A stretch of DNA of 64,000 nt from Sphingobacterium multivorum (lineage in GTDB: Bacteria > Bacteroidota > Bacteroidia > Sphingobacteriales > Sphingobacteriaceae). Below the pieces are notes generated by a model. That model saw only the letters and a list, made by a program, of their open reading frames with translations. It searched no databases and was not told where the DNA came from. The position numbers were made by a program, and so were the translations under genes. Positions 1 through 9,090 of this stretch are shown here, piece after piece. Location of the stretch: the NCBI RefSeq assembly GCF_900457465.1, contig NZ_UAUU01000002.1, positions 372,001-436,000 of the forward strand. The letters run 5' to 3'. Position 1 is the stretch's first letter. Each line of letters starts with the position of its first letter.

Positions 1-101
1 GACCTTTCCAGCTCCATATAACTGCCGACACTGGCGGTCGGTGGATAATCTGAACAACTATAAACGAATTGTGCATAAGCCGCTACCAGGCTGCACCGCA
101 A
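1..101. other. window edge, no gene supported
   Basis: No convincing coding region can be recognised here. One plus-strand frame closes at a TGA at 51-53 and could be the last residues of a gene entering from outside, but nothing in the few residues is diagnostic. Confidence 0.3.
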
Positions 102-140
102 TAAAAAAAGTCCCTCCAAATAAATGGAAGGACTTTTTTT
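102..140 (-). terminator. intrinsic terminator downstream of tig (bidirectional)
   Basis: A ten-base stem (109-118 with 125-134, one mismatch) is flanked by an A-run on the left and a T-run on the right. Read on the minus strand it is a hairpin followed by T's, 17 bases after the trigger factor stop. The T-run at 133-141 would also let it work on the plus strand. Confidence 0.75.
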
Positions 141-156
141 TATTTAAAAAATTCGC

Positions 157-1482
157 TTATGCTAATTTCTCGAATTCTTTGTATTCAATGTCCGTAGCGT
201 TCAATTTCACTAAACCTTTCAAGTGATCAAATACTTTTAAAGCTTTAGCTTCTTCGAACAAACGATTACCTTGCTCTCTATCTTGCAACAATTGAATTGC
301 AAATTGGTTCAACTGCTCATCAGAAGGTTCTTCGTTGATGTTATACATCTTGATTTGCGCGTAGATACGTTCTTTTGCTAAATTGATAACTTCATCATAT
401 TTAACTTCAAGACCATTTTCAGTAACAACGCGGTTTTCGATGATTGTCCATTTCAAGTTGTTCAAGAAGTCAGCAAAACCTTCGTTCAATTCTTCTTCAG
501 AAATGCTTGGGTTAGTTGCTTTCAACCATCTTTTCAAGAATTCTTCAGGGAAAGATACATCAACTTTCTCCATACCAAAAGTATACATATCATTACGTAA
601 TCTTTGATCTGAATTTTGTTTGAATAAGTTCTCAACTTCTTCTTTCACTTTTTCTGTGAATTGAGCTTCTTCTGTTACTTCACCTTCTGCGAATAATTTA
701 TCGAAAAATTCTTGGTTAAGATCAGCTTCCTCTAAACGGTTGATATTCTTAACAGTCAATTCAAATTTAGTGACGTCTAAAGCAGTTGCTTCCTCTTCAG
801 TGATACCTAAGATACGTGCTAAATCTTCAGTTTTGAATGCTTTTTTAACATCAATCTTAACAACATCGTCCTTTTTAAGACCAACTAATGATTTTTTGAT
901 CTTAGCATCTTCTACGATATCTGTGCGGATAGAAGTTGTTTTTTCTAGACCTTCCTCTTTATCTTGTTTCAATGTTGCATATAATACATCACCTTCTTCA
1001 GATACTTCTGGATTAGTCATTTTTCCATAGCTACGACGCAAGTTCTTGATACGATCTGCCAATGTCTCTTCATCAGCTTTGATTTCGTACGAAGTAAATT
1101 CAGTCTCAGCAGTAAAAGGCAATTCAAAAGCAGGAGCAAGACCAATTTCATATTTGAAGTTGAAATTGTCTTTATAATCCCAGCTGTATTGTGCATCATC
1201 TTCCAAAGGAAGTGGTTGACCTAAAACTTCTAATTTATTTTCAGCAATATAATTGGTGATTTTCTCATTCACTAATTTATTGATCTCATCAAATAAAATA
1301 GATTTACCATAAGTACGTCTGATATGTCCCACAGGAACTTGACCTGGACGGAAACCTGGTAATTTTGCTTTTTTAGCTTGCGCTTTAATCTCTTTGTCGA
1401 CTTGAGGATTATAATCTTCAGGTGCTAATGCGACGTTGACTACCGCATTGATTGCATCTACATTCTCGTGTGAAATATTCAT
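157..1482 (-). CDS. tig: trigger factor (ribosome-associated chaperone)
   Basis: A 441-residue protein matching trigger factor in length and layout. The N-terminal ribosome-binding domain carries the signature GFRPGQVP at about residues 43-50. A middle section (about 150-240) corresponds to the FKBP-like peptidyl-prolyl isomerase domain, and the rest is the helical C-terminal chaperone domain, rich in Glu and Lys. It binds the ribosome exit tunnel and shields nascent chains in the cytoplasm. The ATG start gives the usual short N-terminal strand before the signature. It lies downstream of a tRNA-Leu on the same strand but is separated from it by a terminator, so it probably has its own promoter. 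It ends at its own terminator. Confidence 0.95.
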   Translation of the reverse strand: MNISHENVDAINAVVNVALAPEDYNPQVDKEIKAQAKKAKLPGFRPGQVPVGHIRRTYGKSILFDEINKLVNEKITNYIAENKLEVLGQPLPLEDDAQYSWDYKDNFNFKYEIGLAPAFELPFTAETEFTSYEIKADEETLADRIKNLRRSYGKMTNPEVSEEGDVLYATLKQDKEEGLEKTTSIRTDIVEDAKIKKSLVGLKKDDVVKIDVKKAFKTEDLARILGITEEEATALDVTKFELTVKNINRLEEADLNQEFFDKLFAEGEVTEEAQFTEKVKEEVENLFKQNSDQRLRNDMYTFGMEKVDVSFPEEFLKRWLKATNPSISEEELNEGFADFLNNLKWTIIENRVVTENGLEVKYDEVINLAKERIYAQIKMYNINEEPSDEQLNQFAIQLLQDREQGNRLFEEAKALKVFDHLKGLVKLNATDIEYKEFEKLA

Positions 1483-1508
1483 ACTCTTTTTAGCTATATC
1501 GCATTCAT

Positions 1509-1543
1509 AAAAAAATCCTCCCGAGGTTTTAAGTTCGGGAGGA
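1509..1543 (-). terminator. intrinsic terminator of tRNA-Leu
   Basis: A perfect nine-base stem (1516-1524 with 1535-1543) is followed on the minus strand by a run of T's (complement of the A-run at 1509-1515). It lies just 3' of the tRNA and upstream of tig, so it ends the tRNA transcript. Confidence 0.8.
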
Positions 1544-1550
1544 CATCAAG

Positions 1551-1632
1551 TGCGGAAGAAGGGACTCGAACCCCCACGCCTTGCGGCGCCAGATCCTAAG
1601 TCTGGTGCGGCTACCAATTACGCCACTTCCGC
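1551..1632 (-). tRNA. tRNA-Leu (anticodon TAG)
   Basis: The minus strand folds into a cloverleaf of 82 bases. The acceptor stem GCGGAAG pairs with CTTCCGC, followed by discriminator A. The anticodon stem CCAGA/TCTGG encloses the loop with TAG. A long variable arm (CGCCGCAAGGCG) is typical of class II tRNAs, and GGTTCGAGTCC marks the T arm. The 3' CCA is not encoded. It should read CUA (and by wobble other CUN) leucine codons. Confidence 0.95.
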
Positions 1633-1733
1633 ATTAGGATTTCTTTTGATGCCACAAAGATAGAAACCAAACCTATATCCTGCAAGTATTTTCTACTCTT
1701 TTTTTTATTTTTTTTCAATATTCTCCCAACCCC

Positions 1734-1776
1734 TTGCATAATTCATTATTATTCATTTACTTTGAATATCAAAGTA
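1734..1776 (+). promoter_or_regulatory. promoter with palindromic operator (copy 1)
   Basis: A TTG at 1734-1736 and TTACTTTG at 1757-1764 are 20 bases apart, matching the Bacteroidota -33/-7 pattern with one mismatch. Overlapping the -7 box and the expected start site is a dyad at 1758-1776, TACTTTGA-ATA-TCAAAGTA, with perfect eight-base arms. The same element recurs at 2707-2725. The position is that of a repressor operator, and the likely binder is the winged-helix protein encoded at 2390. Confidence 0.65.
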
Positions 1777-1781
1777 CTTTT

Positions 1782-2393
1782 ATGGAGCAGAAAGATTTAT
1801 TTAGAGAACTTGGACAGATCAGATCATTAATGGAAAAATCGTCCAAATTTGTTTCAATAAGCGGATTATCAGGTGTACTCATGGGCTGTTATGCTTTGCT
1901 GGGAACACTATTGGGATACTATATTCTACAGCAACCCGAAAGTACCGCGCTACTCTTGGGCGAAAATCTGAATAAGCCCCTACTGTTTTTAATGATTGCG
2001 CTCATCGTCCTCTTATCATCCCTGGTAACCGGCTGGCTAATGGCACGTAAAAAAGCGAGAAAAAATAAGCAGTCGATTTGGAACATTACAAGCAAATCTC
2101 TTTTATTTGCAGTTTCAATCCCCTTACTAACGGGTGGCATGATTTCCTTGTTGTTTTTTGTCCAAGGCTACTACCAGCTGATTGCTGCTATGCTCCTGAT
2201 CTTTTATGGACTGGCACTGACTGCGGGTAGCATATATACCTTTGCCGAAGCAAAAGGCCTGGGTATACTGGAAATCTGCCTGGGTTTGATTGGTATATGC
2301 TTCCCGGACAACGGCTTATTATTGTGGGGATTAGGATTTGGTGTGCTACACATCATCTATGGTTTTATCGTTTACAAAAAGTACGAATCGTGA
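1782..2393 (+). CDS. multi-span membrane protein of the operator-flanked module
   Basis: A 203-residue protein with about six hydrophobic segments, no signal peptide, and a short polar N-terminus rich in charged residues. I do not recognise the family by name; proteins of this kind often sit beside a small winged-helix regulator in Bacteroidota. An upstream ATG at 1734 in the same frame is rejected because it overlaps the -33 element of the promoter. The start at 1782 lies six bases after the operator, giving a very short leader. The gene overlaps the regulator that follows: its TGA shares bases with that gene's GTG start, suggesting translational coupling. The role may be that of a sensor or partner of the regulator, which is inference only. 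Confidence 0.75.
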   Translation: MEQKDLFRELGQIRSLMEKSSKFVSISGLSGVLMGCYALLGTLLGYYILQQPESTALLLGENLNKPLLFLMIALIVLLSSLVTGWLMARKKARKNKQSIWNITSKSLLFAVSIPLLTGGMISLLFFVQGYYQLIAAMLLIFYGLALTAGSIYTFAEAKGLGILEICLGLIGICFPDNGLLLWGLGFGVLHIIYGFIVYKKYES

Positions 2394-2692
2394 AATTAGA
2401 TCTTTCCTTATATGACAAAATATTTGAAAACAGGGTTCGCCTCCAAATTATGAGTGTTCTCGCTGCCAATGAAGAATATGATTTTAATTCATTGAAAGAA
2501 TTGTTGGATGTAACCGACGGTAACCTTGCTTCCAACCTAAAAACATTGGAAAAAGAGGAATACATTAGTGTCGAAAAAAGCTTTGTAGACCGGAAGCCGA
2601 ACACCCGATACAAAAGAACGACAAAAGGACTTAAAGCCTTTGAAAATCACCTTATTGCACTTGAAAATTTAATAAAGCAACAATACAAATAA
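2390..2692 (+). CDS. winged-helix transcriptional regulator (HTH_27/MarR-like)
   Basis: A 100-residue cytoplasmic protein made almost entirely of one winged-helix domain. The recognition-helix region reads LLDVTDGNLASNLKTLEKE and the wing contains KPNTRYKRTTKG, the pattern of small stand-alone winged-helix regulators of Bacteroidota. The start is a GTG that overlaps the stop of the preceding gene; longer versions in the same frame would run inside the membrane protein and add a non-conserved extension. Two identical-arm palindromes (1758-1776 and 2707-2725) flank the gene pair, so it probably represses both its own operon and the downstream coq4-like/creD operon. The inducing signal is unknown. 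Confidence 0.85.
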   Translation: MKLDLSLYDKIFENRVRLQIMSVLAANEEYDFNSLKELLDVTDGNLASNLKTLEKEEYISVEKSFVDRKPNTRYKRTTKGLKAFENHLIALENLIKQQYK

Positions 2693-2705
2693 TTTTTTTA
2701 TTCAT

Positions 2706-2725
2706 TTACTTTGAAAATCAAAGTA
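2706..2725 (+). promoter_or_regulatory. palindromic operator (copy 2) and -7 box
   Basis: The dyad TACTTTGA-AAA-TCAAAGTA at 2707-2725 has the same eight-base arms as copy 1, and the flanking bases are also nearly identical. It overlaps a TTACTTTG -7 box (2706-2713). No -33 TTG is obvious. It lies 18 bases before the coq4-like start, just after the regulator gene. Confidence 0.65.
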
Positions 2726-2743
2726 CTTTTAAAACATGATTAA

Positions 2744-3235
2744 ATGAAAGGAATTCGATTAAAACTGATGCTGCACCTCTATAATTGGTCTTCCAAAGTA
2801 TATGCAGACATCTTTAAATGGAACAAAAAAGCTTGGGGAATATCTAAGGCAAATTTTATGACCTACCCCGTTGGAAGCATTGGCCATAATCTGGGGCTCT
2901 TTTATGAAAGTAAAGGTTTCGATGTCATGCCCAAACTGGAAAATCACGATGTATTTCATATCCTGACTGAAACCGGAACAGAGATACAAGATGAAATTGC
3001 CATGCAATTCCTCTTACTTGGTAATGGAAAGATCAGCCTCTATCTTATGGCAATGATTTTTATTGGCGGAATCTTATTTCCCGAGCATTTCGGTTATTAC
3101 AAAAGACATTTTCAGAAAGGTCGATCGCTCCAAAACTTCCATCATTTAGAATTTAAAGAAATCCTTCATTGGCAATTAACGGAGCTTCAAATTGCCTTAT
3201 ACAGTAAAAATATTCAAATAGATTTAAACAACTAA
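2744..3235 (+). CDS. Coq4-like protein
   Basis: A 163-residue protein without a signal peptide. It carries the full Coq4 zinc-binding signature HDxxH-x11-E: H68, D69, H72 and E84. In eukaryotes Coq4 supports ubiquinone synthesis, but Bacteroidota normally make menaquinone, so the substrate here is unknown. It is shorter than eukaryotic Coq4, as bacterial homologues usually are. One hydrophobic stretch near residues 90-110 could touch the membrane. It is separated from the regulator by an operator and runs four bases before creD, so it is probably co-transcribed with creD. Confidence 0.8.
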   Translation: MKGIRLKLMLHLYNWSSKVYADIFKWNKKAWGISKANFMTYPVGSIGHNLGLFYESKGFDVMPKLENHDVFHILTETGTEIQDEIAMQFLLLGNGKISLYLMAMIFIGGILFPEHFGYYKRHFQKGRSLQNFHHLEFKEILHWQLTELQIALYSKNIQIDLNN

Positions 3236-3239
3236 AATC

Positions 3240-4705
3240 ATGGACTACAACAATTCATCACCGATAGAGCAATCGTCATTTTTTGAGAAAATCAGTAATT
3301 CCACTGTCCTAAAGTTATTTGTCATTTTCTTTCTTTCCCTGATATTGCTCATTCCACTTTCGTTAATAAGCGATTTAACAGAAGAACGGAAAAATAGGGA
3401 ACAGGAAGTTTCTGGCGGTATTGCATTAAACTGGGGAAAGGAGCAGGTTATTTCCAGTCCTGTGTTGGCTATCCCCTATCGCGAGACTATACCACTTTCT
3501 GCCGAAAAAGCCGAAAAATCGAACCTTAGAGAGGAGCTGAAATGGATATTTGTCTCACCCAAAACATCCAATATCACAACCGATATAACGCCACAGCATC
3601 TCTCTCGAGGTATTTATAATGCCGTAGTTTACAACAGCAACATCACATTAGACGGTTCTTTTGACAAAATATCCCTAGAAAAACTCGAGATCCCAAATGA
3701 GCAAATTGACTGGAAAGGCAGTAAGCTTATTTTCGGCATCCAGGATTTTAAAGGCTTAGGCAAGCGCCCATCCTTGAATTGGGATGGCAATGAATTGACT
3801 TTCGACCCAGACTTTAATAATCTCAAATTATTTACGCAAAATTTAGTCTGTCCTGTACCTTTGGATCCGCAGAAAACAGACAATCGTTTTAAGATAAAAC
3901 TAAATCTAAAAGGATCCAAATCATTGAATTTTCTTCCGCTGGGTGATCAGACAAACATCCAGGCTAAGGGTAACTGGGCTAATCCAAGTTTCACAGGTGC
4001 ATTCTTACCGGGCAAACGTAATACCGAAACCTCCAATTTTCGGCTTCCTGGGAAATCCCTTCTTTCAGTCGGAAGCTGCCGCAACAATGGACAGGCGATG
4101 CCCGTTCGATCTTTCAGTTCGATAACAACCTCGAAAATGGAAATGAGGGCAATGAGCAAAAGCCAGCACAAGCCGTCAGCACTACAATTGCCTCTGCAAA
4201 TAACCTATTGGATAACGCAGACATGATTACAATTAACTTCCTACCAGATATCAATAACTATCAAAAAACAACACGGGTCGCCAAATATGGTATTTTAGTT
4301 ATCATCCTGACCTTTACTTCGCTCCTATTCACCGAGGTGATCAAGAAAAAACGGATCCATATCATCCAATATATTCTGATTGGAGCAGCGATGGTTCTTT
4401 TCTATACATTGCTGCTCGCGCTATCCGAGCATATTGGATTTAATCTAGCTTACTTAACGGCTTCAGTCGCTACAGTTATGTTGATTGGCAGTTTCATTAA
4501 ATCAATTACCAAAGACCAGAAATCGGCGCTATTGCTGAGTTCTATTCTGGCTTTATTTTATCTTTTTATCTATATCCTCATGCAACTTCGGGATTATTCC
4601 CTTATCACTGGAACAATTGGCATCTTTATCATTTTGGCGATTTTGATGCGCGTTTCAACAAAAATAAACTGGTATCAATTTGATAATAGCCATGTGGATC
4701 AATAA
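3240..4705 (+). pseudogene. creD: CreD family inner membrane protein, frameshifted
   Basis: CreD is an inner membrane protein of unclear biochemical role, linked elsewhere to envelope stress and beta-lactam tolerance. The first frame (3240 to about 4040) has an N-terminal membrane segment (about residues 25-48), the GGIALNWGKEQVISSPVLAIPY region and the conserved NPSFTGAFLP motif. The family sequence then continues in another frame (SASWEIPSFSRKLPQQW) through the C-terminal membrane block with LSEHIGFNLAY. The junction is a run of four T's at 4037-4040; one extra T restores a 488-residue CreD of normal length. There is no canonical slippery heptamer. It is either a real one-base deletion or a sequencing error. 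Gene position: last in the operator-controlled operon, before a terminator. Confidence 0.85.
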
Positions 4706-4771
4706 ACAACGTCTTCGACTTTATTGGGTATTAATTCAGATACTATTAAAAAAATAAGAATTTACAATTCT

Positions 4772-4810
4772 AATAGGCCATTTCTAAATGAAAGAGATGG
4801 CTATTTTTTT
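4772..4810 (+). terminator. intrinsic terminator after creD
   Basis: AATAG-GCCAT-TTCT pairs with AGAGATGGCTATT around a short loop, with a one-base bulge, and is followed by seven T's at 4804-4810. Confidence 0.75.
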
Positions 4811-4873
4811 ACTCGACTTAGCATTTATGACCAAATTCTGTAACTTGCGAAGAAATTTTTCAGCGGCATAGAT

Positions 4874-6967
4874 ATGTTTAAACAGATGAAAAAACTTACA
4901 ATACTTACATTAGCGATTATGGCGTGTAACCTAAGCAATGCGCAAGAAAGCAAAGACGGAAAAAATAACTCCAAATTAGTGTCGGAATCGCCACAACCGA
5001 TCAACCCAACTACACTTTGGGACCTTGGTCGTGTTTCGGCCGAAGGACTTTCTGCAGACGGCAAAACATTGGTATACGGTGTTTCCAATTATAATCTGGA
5101 GAGCAATTCAAGTGAAAAAAATCTCTATACAGTTTCACTCACAAACGGGACTGGCAGTCAGTTCACCGACCAAAAAGGTGGTGAAACAGTCGTTCAGATC
5201 GAACCAAATGGCGACGTCATTTATTTGTTAAAGGGGCAGTTATGGAAGAAGAACCTATCTAAGGGTGAAGCAGTTCAATTGACGAATGGCGATATTGCTT
5301 TAGAAAATGTAAAGTTTTCTCCTGATGGAAAACAAATACTCTTCAGCCAGTCCGTGCTCGTAAAAAAATACCACAGCACAGATAAATATCCCGAACTACC
5401 AAAGTCGGACGCTTATATCTATGACAACTTAGACTACAGACATTGGGATACCTTCAATGATGGCAAATTCAGTCATCCTTTTGTGGCGAGTTATATTGAT
5501 GGTAAAGTTGGCGAGCCGGTAGACCTATTAAAGGATCAAGCTTTCTACAGCCCTCAGGCACCATTTGGTGGCGCAGAAGATTTTGCCTGGTCTCCCGATA
5601 GCAAGGCAGTGCTCTATGTCTGTAAAAAGAAATTCGGAACAGATTATGCTGTCAGTACCAATACCGATATTTATCGCTATGATCTCGCTAGCGGAACGAC
5701 GTCTAACCTGACAGAAGGAATGAATGGGTATGATACAGCCCCAACCTATTCTCCCGATGGGAAAAGCCTAACGTGGCTCAGCATGAAGACCGATGGTTAT
5801 GAATCGGACAAAAATGACATCATGCTATTTGATAAGAATAGCTCGATTCGACTTAACCTAACAGCACATTGGGATGGTACCGTCAATAGTTTTATCTGGA
5901 GCAATGACAACCGGAAAATCTATTTTACAGCTGCAACGAAAGGCACAGTTCAATTATTTGAACTTGAAGTACCGACCAATATCAAAGCTAAAAGTTTACC
6001 AAAAATACATCAAATTTCAGAAGGTGACTTTGACATCACCGGTATTGTAGGCCAAGTAGCTGACAAATTAATCGTTAGCTCGACAAAGTTTACCCGTGCA
6101 ACAGAAATCTTCAGCTTTGATCTAAAAACCAAATCTTTAACTCCGGTCACTAAAGTCAACGATGCAAAATATGCAAGCATCAGCGAAAACAAAATTGAAA
6201 AACGTATCGCAAAGGCATCCGATGGAGCAGATCTGTTTTCATGGGTAATCTATCCGCCAAACTTTGACCCTGCAAAAAAATATCCAACCATACTTTACTG
6301 TGAAGGTGGCCCTCAATCTGCCCTGACGCAATTTTACTCCTTCCGTTGGAATTTACAATTGATCGCATCACAAGGCTATATTGTCATCGCTCCAAACCGC
6401 AGGGGTATGCCTGGCTGGGGTGTAAAATGGAATGAAGCCATTTCTCAGGACTGGGGCGGTCAGCCAATCCGAGATTACTTGACAGCGATAGACGATATCT
6501 CCAAAGAATCCTATGTAGATACAACTCGTCGTGCGGCGATTGGAGCTAGTTATGGTGGGTACTCGGTTTATCAGCTAGCTGGCGTGCATCAAAACCGTTT
6601 CAAAACTTTCATTGCGCACAATGGTTTATTCGACATGAGAAGCTGGTACGGTACCACAGAAGAACTCTTTTTTGCCAACCACGAACTGGGTGGGGCGTAC
6701 TGGGATAGCAAAAATGAGAAATCCTATACCGCATTCAACCCCATTGAAAAAGCAAATAATTGGCACACGCCAATTTTAATCTTTCAAGGCGGAAAAGATT
6801 ATCGTGTTCCAATCGGACAAGGGTTAGCGGCATTCCAATTGGCTCAACTCAAAAAAATTAAGAGCCGCCTGGTCTATCTACCTGATGAAAATCACTGGGT
6901 ACTGTCAGGACAAAACGCACAAGTTTGGCAAAGAGAATTCTTTACCTGGCTTAAGGAAACTTTATAA
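4874..6967 (+). CDS. S9 family serine peptidase (prolyl oligopeptidase/DPP-type)
   Basis: A 697-residue exported peptidase. Residues 1-24 form a signal peptide ending in SNAQ; a second ATG at 4886 gives an equally good start. An N-terminal beta-propeller (about 45-430) contains repeated PDGK and SPDSK turns, the WD40-like pattern of S9 enzymes. The C-terminal alpha/beta hydrolase domain holds the catalytic triad: S559 in GASYGGYS, D642 in GGKDYRVP and H674 in DENHWV. It should act in the periplasm or outer membrane on short peptides. It stands alone between two terminators. Confidence 0.92.
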   Translation: MFKQMKKLTILTLAIMACNLSNAQESKDGKNNSKLVSESPQPINPTTLWDLGRVSAEGLSADGKTLVYGVSNYNLESNSSEKNLYTVSLTNGTGSQFTDQKGGETVVQIEPNGDVIYLLKGQLWKKNLSKGEAVQLTNGDIALENVKFSPDGKQILFSQSVLVKKYHSTDKYPELPKSDAYIYDNLDYRHWDTFNDGKFSHPFVASYIDGKVGEPVDLLKDQAFYSPQAPFGGAEDFAWSPDSKAVLYVCKKKFGTDYAVSTNTDIYRYDLASGTTSNLTEGMNGYDTAPTYSPDGKSLTWLSMKTDGYESDKNDIMLFDKNSSIRLNLTAHWDGTVNSFIWSNDNRKIYFTAATKGTVQLFELEVPTNIKAKSLPKIHQISEGDFDITGIVGQVADKLIVSSTKFTRATEIFSFDLKTKSLTPVTKVNDAKYASISENKIEKRIAKASDGADLFSWVIYPPNFDPAKKYPTILYCEGGPQSALTQFYSFRWNLQLIASQGYIVIAPNRRGMPGWGVKWNEAISQDWGGQPIRDYLTAIDDISKESYVDTTRRAAIGASYGGYSVYQLAGVHQNRFKTFIAHNGLFDMRSWYGTTEELFFANHELGGAYWDSKNEKSYTAFNPIEKANNWHTPILIFQGGKDYRVPIGQGLAAFQLAQLKKIKSRLVYLPDENHWVLSGQNAQVWQREFFTWLKETL

Positions 6968-7078
6968 CGAGGTGTGCAAAATCCGCTTGTAAAATCAGGT
7001 ATTTTCGCAACTGACAAAGTCGGCCTTCACCTGTTTAAATTCCAAAAAGCGTTACTCAGGGAGTGTACATATAAAAAC

Positions 7079-7106
7079 AAAAAGCCTGCAATATGCAGGC
7101 TTTTTT
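7079..7106. terminator. bidirectional terminator between S9 peptidase and mlaD-like gene
   Basis: The seven-base stem GCCTGCA/TGCAGGC (7084-7090 with 7094-7100) has an A-run before it and six T's after it, so it can serve both convergent genes. Confidence 0.85.
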
Positions 7107-7136
7107 ATGTATCCTATTTGATCTGATTGCTGAAAT

Positions 7137-8084
7137 CTATTTCTCGCCTTTTTTTCCAAAGATGGAAAGTTTGATATATTTCCCGGGTTTCTCTTTCACA
7201 TCCTTCATCAAATTATCCATTTCCTTTGAAGCATTATTGAGATTATTATATAACGCTTCGTCATTTAACAATAAACCAATAGATCCTTTACCACTATTGA
7301 TTTTTCCCGTGATCTCCTGAAAATCATTGACTGCGGCATTTACTTTGTTCATGGTATGTTCAAAATCCAATCGGGCGGCCTTATCGGTAATATTATTCAG
7401 ATTAGACATGATCGCATTGATTTTCTCGCCATTTTGTGAAAAATTGGATGTAATTGATTCGAGATTGGCCATGATTCGATTGAGTCTCCCCTTTTCATCC
7501 CCCACTAGACCTTCGACATCTTTGGTGATGCCTTCTACATTTTTCAAAGAAGTAGAAATACTATGAATACTTCTTTTAAAGTCATCCTGAAACTGTTTGT
7601 CTAAGACATTATTGACAACCGATAATGTTGAATCCAGTTTAATGGTAATTGTTTCGATCCGTTTTTGAATGGGTTCAACTTTATCCATAATATTCGGTTG
7701 GACACCTGAAGCTAAAAAGTCCCCATCCTTTGCCAATTCCTTACTGTTGCCCATTTCGAAAACAATGGCCTTACTTCCCAACAAATCTGTGCTTGAAATC
7801 CGCGCAATTGTATTCTTTGGAACGTCATAATGGGAGTGTATTTTGAACTCTGTCTTTATTTTGCCATCAGGTAGGAGAATCATTTTTGATACACGACCGA
7901 TTTGATAACCATTTACTAAAACAGGTTTTGATGGAGTTAGGCCATCGACAGCTTCATAAGTTGTGTAATATGTGTTGTCGCTGCTAAAAACATCATTTCC
8001 TTTTAGAAAGCTATAGCCAATAAATAATAAAACTATCGCAACTGTTGCTAATATGCCGACTTTTGTCTCGTTTGAAATTTTCAC
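7137..8084 (-). CDS. MlaD/MCE family protein
   Basis: A 315-residue protein anchored by one N-terminal membrane segment (about residues 10-27, preceded by the usual NETKVGI motif). The MCE/MlaD domain follows (about 37-115) with VDGLTPSKPVLVNGYQIGRV. The remainder is a long amphipathic helical tail with LLNDEALYNNLNN. Such proteins are periplasmic lipid-binding parts of Mla-type lipid transport. The ATPase and permease partners are not in the window. It is co-directional with the amidase, 61 bases downstream of it, so the two may share a transcript. Confidence 0.9.
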   Translation of the reverse strand: MKISNETKVGILATVAIVLLFIGYSFLKGNDVFSSDNTYYTTYEAVDGLTPSKPVLVNGYQIGRVSKMILLPDGKIKTEFKIHSHYDVPKNTIARISSTDLLGSKAIVFEMGNSKELAKDGDFLASGVQPNIMDKVEPIQKRIETITIKLDSTLSVVNNVLDKQFQDDFKRSIHSISTSLKNVEGITKDVEGLVGDEKGRLNRIMANLESITSNFSQNGEKINAIMSNLNNITDKAARLDFEHTMNKVNAAVNDFQEITGKINSGKGSIGLLLNDEALYNNLNNASKEMDNLMKDVKEKPGKYIKLSIFGKKGEK

Positions 8085-8145
8085 AAATAATCTATTTAGT
8101 AATGATCATTAATTTAAGTTTAAAACAGCATAAAAGCAAATCTGT

Positions 8146-8946
8146 TTAGCGTTCTACAGAATTTTTATAAATTTTCAGAGCCGAAACTAAATTATTGACA
8201 ATTTCCTGTTGCCCTTCATCAGACAATAGGTAGCTCTCTTCTTCTCTATTACTAATAAAGCCAATTTCTGTAAGCACAGCGGGCATACCTGCTTCAGCCA
8301 ATACAGCTAAGCCTTTCTCCCAGAATCCTCTACTATATCGCCCTGCCTTCACATACTCACCTTCAATCATCTGCGCCAGACGAATACTTTTTTCACGGAA
8401 TCGGTTTTTCATCAAGGAGAAGATGATAGCACTTTCAGGGTCTTTTGGATCAAATCCCTGATAATTTTCTTTATAGTTTGATTCCAGTAACAAGGACGCA
8501 TTTTCACGAACTGCAGCATCTTGCTGTCCCAAACGATGCGAACCCGAGACCAATGTTTCGGTACCATGTGCGCTAGCACCACTGGAATTACAGTGTATTG
8601 AAATAAATAAATCTGCTTTATTGGCATTCGCCAAGCGAATACGTTTGTAAAGCTCAACAAATTCATCCGTCGTTCTCGTGTAGATGATCTTGATACCCGG
8701 AATATCTTTCTGAATCTGCTTTCCCAATTTTAACGCAACTTCAAGTGCTACATTTTTCTCCAACGATCGCCGCCCTTGTGCTCCGGTATCTTTACCGCCA
8801 TGGCCCGCATCAATTACAATCGTTTTTATTTGGTAGTCTGGAGGCACTGCTTGCCCATTGTTTAATGTGAAAGAATTCAATAAAAAAAATCCCAAAGTAG
8901 CGAACACAACGCTACACCATTTTCTAATTCTTAAATCTGATTTCAT
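8146..8946 (-). CDS. N-acetylmuramoyl-L-alanine amidase (Amidase_3)
   Basis: A 266-residue exported zinc amidase that cuts the bond between MurNAc and the stem peptide during cell-wall turnover. A hydrophobic N-terminal segment (about 11-26) acts as signal or anchor. The zinc ligands are visible: H49 in DAGHGGKD, E63 in SLEKNVALEVA and H118 in ISIHCNSS. A catalytic Glu lies in LTEIGFISN near the end. It is divergent from the LptD-like gene and adjacent to the MlaD-like gene, a grouping of envelope genes. Confidence 0.93.
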   Translation of the reverse strand: MKSDLRIRKWCSVVFATLGFFLLNSFTLNNGQAVPPDYQIKTIVIDAGHGGKDTGAQGRRSLEKNVALEVALKLGKQIQKDIPGIKIIYTRTTDEFVELYKRIRLANANKADLFISIHCNSSGASAHGTETLVSGSHRLGQQDAAVRENASLLLESNYKENYQGFDPKDPESAIIFSLMKNRFREKSIRLAQMIEGEYVKAGRYSRGFWEKGLAVLAEAGMPAVLTEIGFISNREEESYLLSDEGQQEIVNNLVSALKIYKNSVER

Positions 8947-9045
8947 TGAATAATTATTTGCTCTACTATAAACGAATCAAAATGCGTCAATATTATTTCT
9001 TTAATAGATAACGATATTTAACATATTTTCTATTGCTTTTTTGAC

Positions 9046-9053
9046 TAATTTTG
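9046..9053 (+). promoter_or_regulatory. -7 box for the LptD-like gene
   Basis: TAATTTTG fits the Bacteroidota -7 consensus TAnnTTTG exactly, 37 bases before the TTG start. No TTG stands at the usual -33 distance, so the assignment is tentative. Confidence 0.45.
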
Positions 9054-9090
9054 TCTCTCGAAGTTTAACATTATTTCACAAAAATAACAT

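Noticed and set aside
4037..4047. Programmed -1 frameshift in creD
   Set aside because: The bases before the shift (C AAT TTT) do not form a canonical slippery heptamer and no downstream pseudoknot was evident; CreD is not known to need frameshifting.
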